Source: CBDUQP01 sp965369385 (lineage in GTDB: Bacteria > Planctomycetota > Phycisphaerae > SM23-33). From it: 6,975 nt of DNA. The stretch is taken from the NCBI GenBank assembly GCA_965369385.1, contig CBDUQP010000158.1, positions 1 through 6,975 of the forward strand, written 5' to 3'. The first letter of the stretch is position 1; each line of letters begins with the position of its first letter. A program made the position numbers and the translations under genes. Below the pieces are notes generated by a model. The model did no database searches, was not told the DNA's origin, and was given only the letters and a program-made list of their open reading frames with translations. This document shows, one piece after another, positions 6,626 through 6,975 of the stretch.

Positions 6626-6659
6626 AATGTTCTATTATGTTCGTTTAGCACATTATGTC
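6621..6659. promoter_or_regulatory. Inverted-repeat operator over the DeoR promoter and start codon
   Basis: GACATAATGT (6621-6630) and ACATTATGTC (6650-6659) form a 10-bp perfect inverted repeat with 19 nt between the arms. Each 9-bp core (ACAT-N-ATGT) is itself palindromic around its central base. A third, partial copy, CTATTATGT (6632-6640), matches the core at seven of nine positions. The copies cover the -35 box, the -10 box and the start codon, where a bound repressor would block initiation. The natural candidate is the DeoR protein encoded directly downstream, but binding is inferred from position only. Confidence 0.6.
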
Positions 6660-6661
6660 AA
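6634..6661 (-). promoter_or_regulatory. Sigma70-like promoter of the operon
   Basis: On the minus strand a consensus -35 box TTGACA (6661-6656) is followed after 16 nt by CATAAT (6639-6634), which matches the -10 consensus at five of six positions. The expected start point, 6-8 nt downstream, falls at about 6627-6625, on or beside the ATG of the DeoR gene. The resulting message would be leaderless. This agrees with the missing ribosome binding site. Confidence 0.6.
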
Positions 6662-6749
6662 CAGAATAGCACCACAGATGGCAACTTGCAATCTAAGGCC
6701 TTCATGAAATGATGTTGTAACCTGCACAACTCAACAGCGGGAGAATTGA

Positions 6750-6833
6750 ATGACTGTGAGCGAAACATGCAGACGCCAGGCTACCGACAAGAGGAGATAT
6801 CGCACTGCGACCGAGATGAGTAATCAAGAATGA
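6750..6833 (+). CDS. Possible 27-residue small protein or remnant
   Basis: A short plus-strand frame, ATG to TGA, preceded by GGGAG (6739-6743) with a 6-nt spacer, a good ribosome binding site. The product would be polar and rich in Arg, Thr and Glu (it contains RRQATDKRRYRTATEMSNQE), with no signal peptide or membrane segment. It resembles no family I know. It points away from the operon and stops just before a hairpin at 6836-6855. It may be a true small protein, the broken start of a longer gene, or chance. Confidence 0.2.
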   Translation: MTVSETCRRQATDKRRYRTATEMSNQE

Positions 6834-6835
6834 GG

Positions 6836-6855
6836 GGACAGAACCAATCCTGTCC
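6836..6855. repeat. Short inverted repeat (6-bp stem, 8-nt loop)
   Basis: GGACAG at 6836-6841 pairs with CTGTCC at 6850-6855. The left arm belongs to GAGGGGACAG, three bases after the GAATGA that ends the small frame. There is no U-tract on either strand, so it is not a standard terminator. It could be a repetitive extragenic element unit, but only one copy is present in the window. Confidence 0.35.
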
Positions 6856-6899
6856 GGCATGGGGATTGCAATTGCGCTGGCTTCTTCGAATGCTTCTCA

Positions 6900-6914
6900 G
6901 AGGCCGAAGGCCTC
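6900..6914. repeat. Short perfect hairpin (6-bp stem, 3-nt loop)
   Basis: GAGGCC at 6900-6905 and GGCCTC at 6909-6914 enclose a GAA triloop. The stem is GC-rich and lacks a flanking U-tract. Its role is unknown. Confidence 0.35.
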
Positions 6915-6934
6915 GCCAGATTGTGCAACCGTGT

Positions 6935-6975
6935 ACATGGGTAACAGTTTGTACCGGGCACATGGGTAACAGTTC
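6935..6975. repeat. 15-bp direct repeat, 25-nt period, at the window edge
   Basis: ACATGGGTAACAGTT occurs at 6935-6949 and again, exactly, at 6960-6974. The intervening bases are TGTACCGGGC, and the array may continue beyond the window. Closely spaced direct repeats of this kind occur in the ends of some insertion sequences, where they bind transposase; GTTACCCATGT-like ends seem familiar to me from IS481-type elements, but this is from memory and unverified. They could equally be operators of a gene to the right. Confidence 0.4.

Larger units (their letters stand above)
6660..6975. other. 316-nt right flank without a convincing gene
   Basis: No protein of recognisable family is encoded here on either strand. 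The stretch contains a 27-codon plus-strand frame (6750-6833), two short hairpins (6836-6855 and 6900-6914) and a direct repeat at the window edge. A 60-codon minus-strand frame (6963-6781) crosses both hairpins and part of the repeat and has no family features, so I treat it as chance. The texture resembles intergenic or mobile-element border sequence. Confidence 0.5.

Noticed and set aside
6781..6963. A 60-codon minus-strand frame at the right edge
   Set aside because: It crosses two hairpins and part of the direct repeat, has an odd composition rich in Arg, Cys and Ser, and shows no family resemblance.

Overview
The window is a moderately GC-rich bacterial segment with six intact protein-coding genes, all on the minus strand. 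No rRNA, tRNA, CRISPR array or phage gene is visible. The lineage cannot be fixed from the sequence alone. The gene mix (AraA-like isomerase, FGGY kinase, DhnA-type class I aldolase, COG2159-like amidohydrolase, two sugar-type regulators) would fit a heterotroph of the Planctomycetota/Lentisphaerota kind, but that is only a guess.

Layout in the direction of transcription (right to left): a DeoR-family regulator (6625-5846), a class I DhnA/LacD-type aldolase (5820-5005), an L-arabinose/L-fucose isomerase-like protein (4902-3499), an FGGY carbohydrate kinase (3495-2059), an amidohydrolase (2001-940) and a GntR/FCD-family regulator (760-98). Gaps are 25, 102, 3, 57 and 179 nt. The first five genes look like one operon. 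The GntR gene sits behind the longest gap, next to its own 14-bp palindrome, and may be a separate unit.

Functional reading: isomerase, kinase and aldolase are the three steps of the classical route aldose -> ketose -> ketose phosphate -> DHAP plus an aldehyde, as in L-fucose or L-rhamnose catabolism. Here the aldolase is a Schiff-base (class I) enzyme rather than the zinc class II FucA/RhaD type, and the isomerase is a divergent AraA-like protein with its expected metal ligands present. The substrate is unknown. The amidohydrolase could process a lactone, an ester or amide precursor, or a side product. No transporter or glycosidase lies in the window.

Regulation: the DeoR gene start is covered by a 10-bp perfect inverted repeat plus a third partial copy of the same 9-mer, lying over a sigma70-like promoter whose predicted start point is at or next to the ATG. 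This suggests autoregulation and a leaderless mRNA. The aldolase-isomerase gap holds two hairpins without a U-tract.

The right 310 nt hold no convincing gene: one 27-codon plus-strand reading frame with a ribosome binding site, two short hairpins, and at the extreme edge a 15-bp direct repeat with 25-nt period that may be the end of an insertion element lying outside. The left 97 nt hold only a weak terminator-like structure after the GntR gene.
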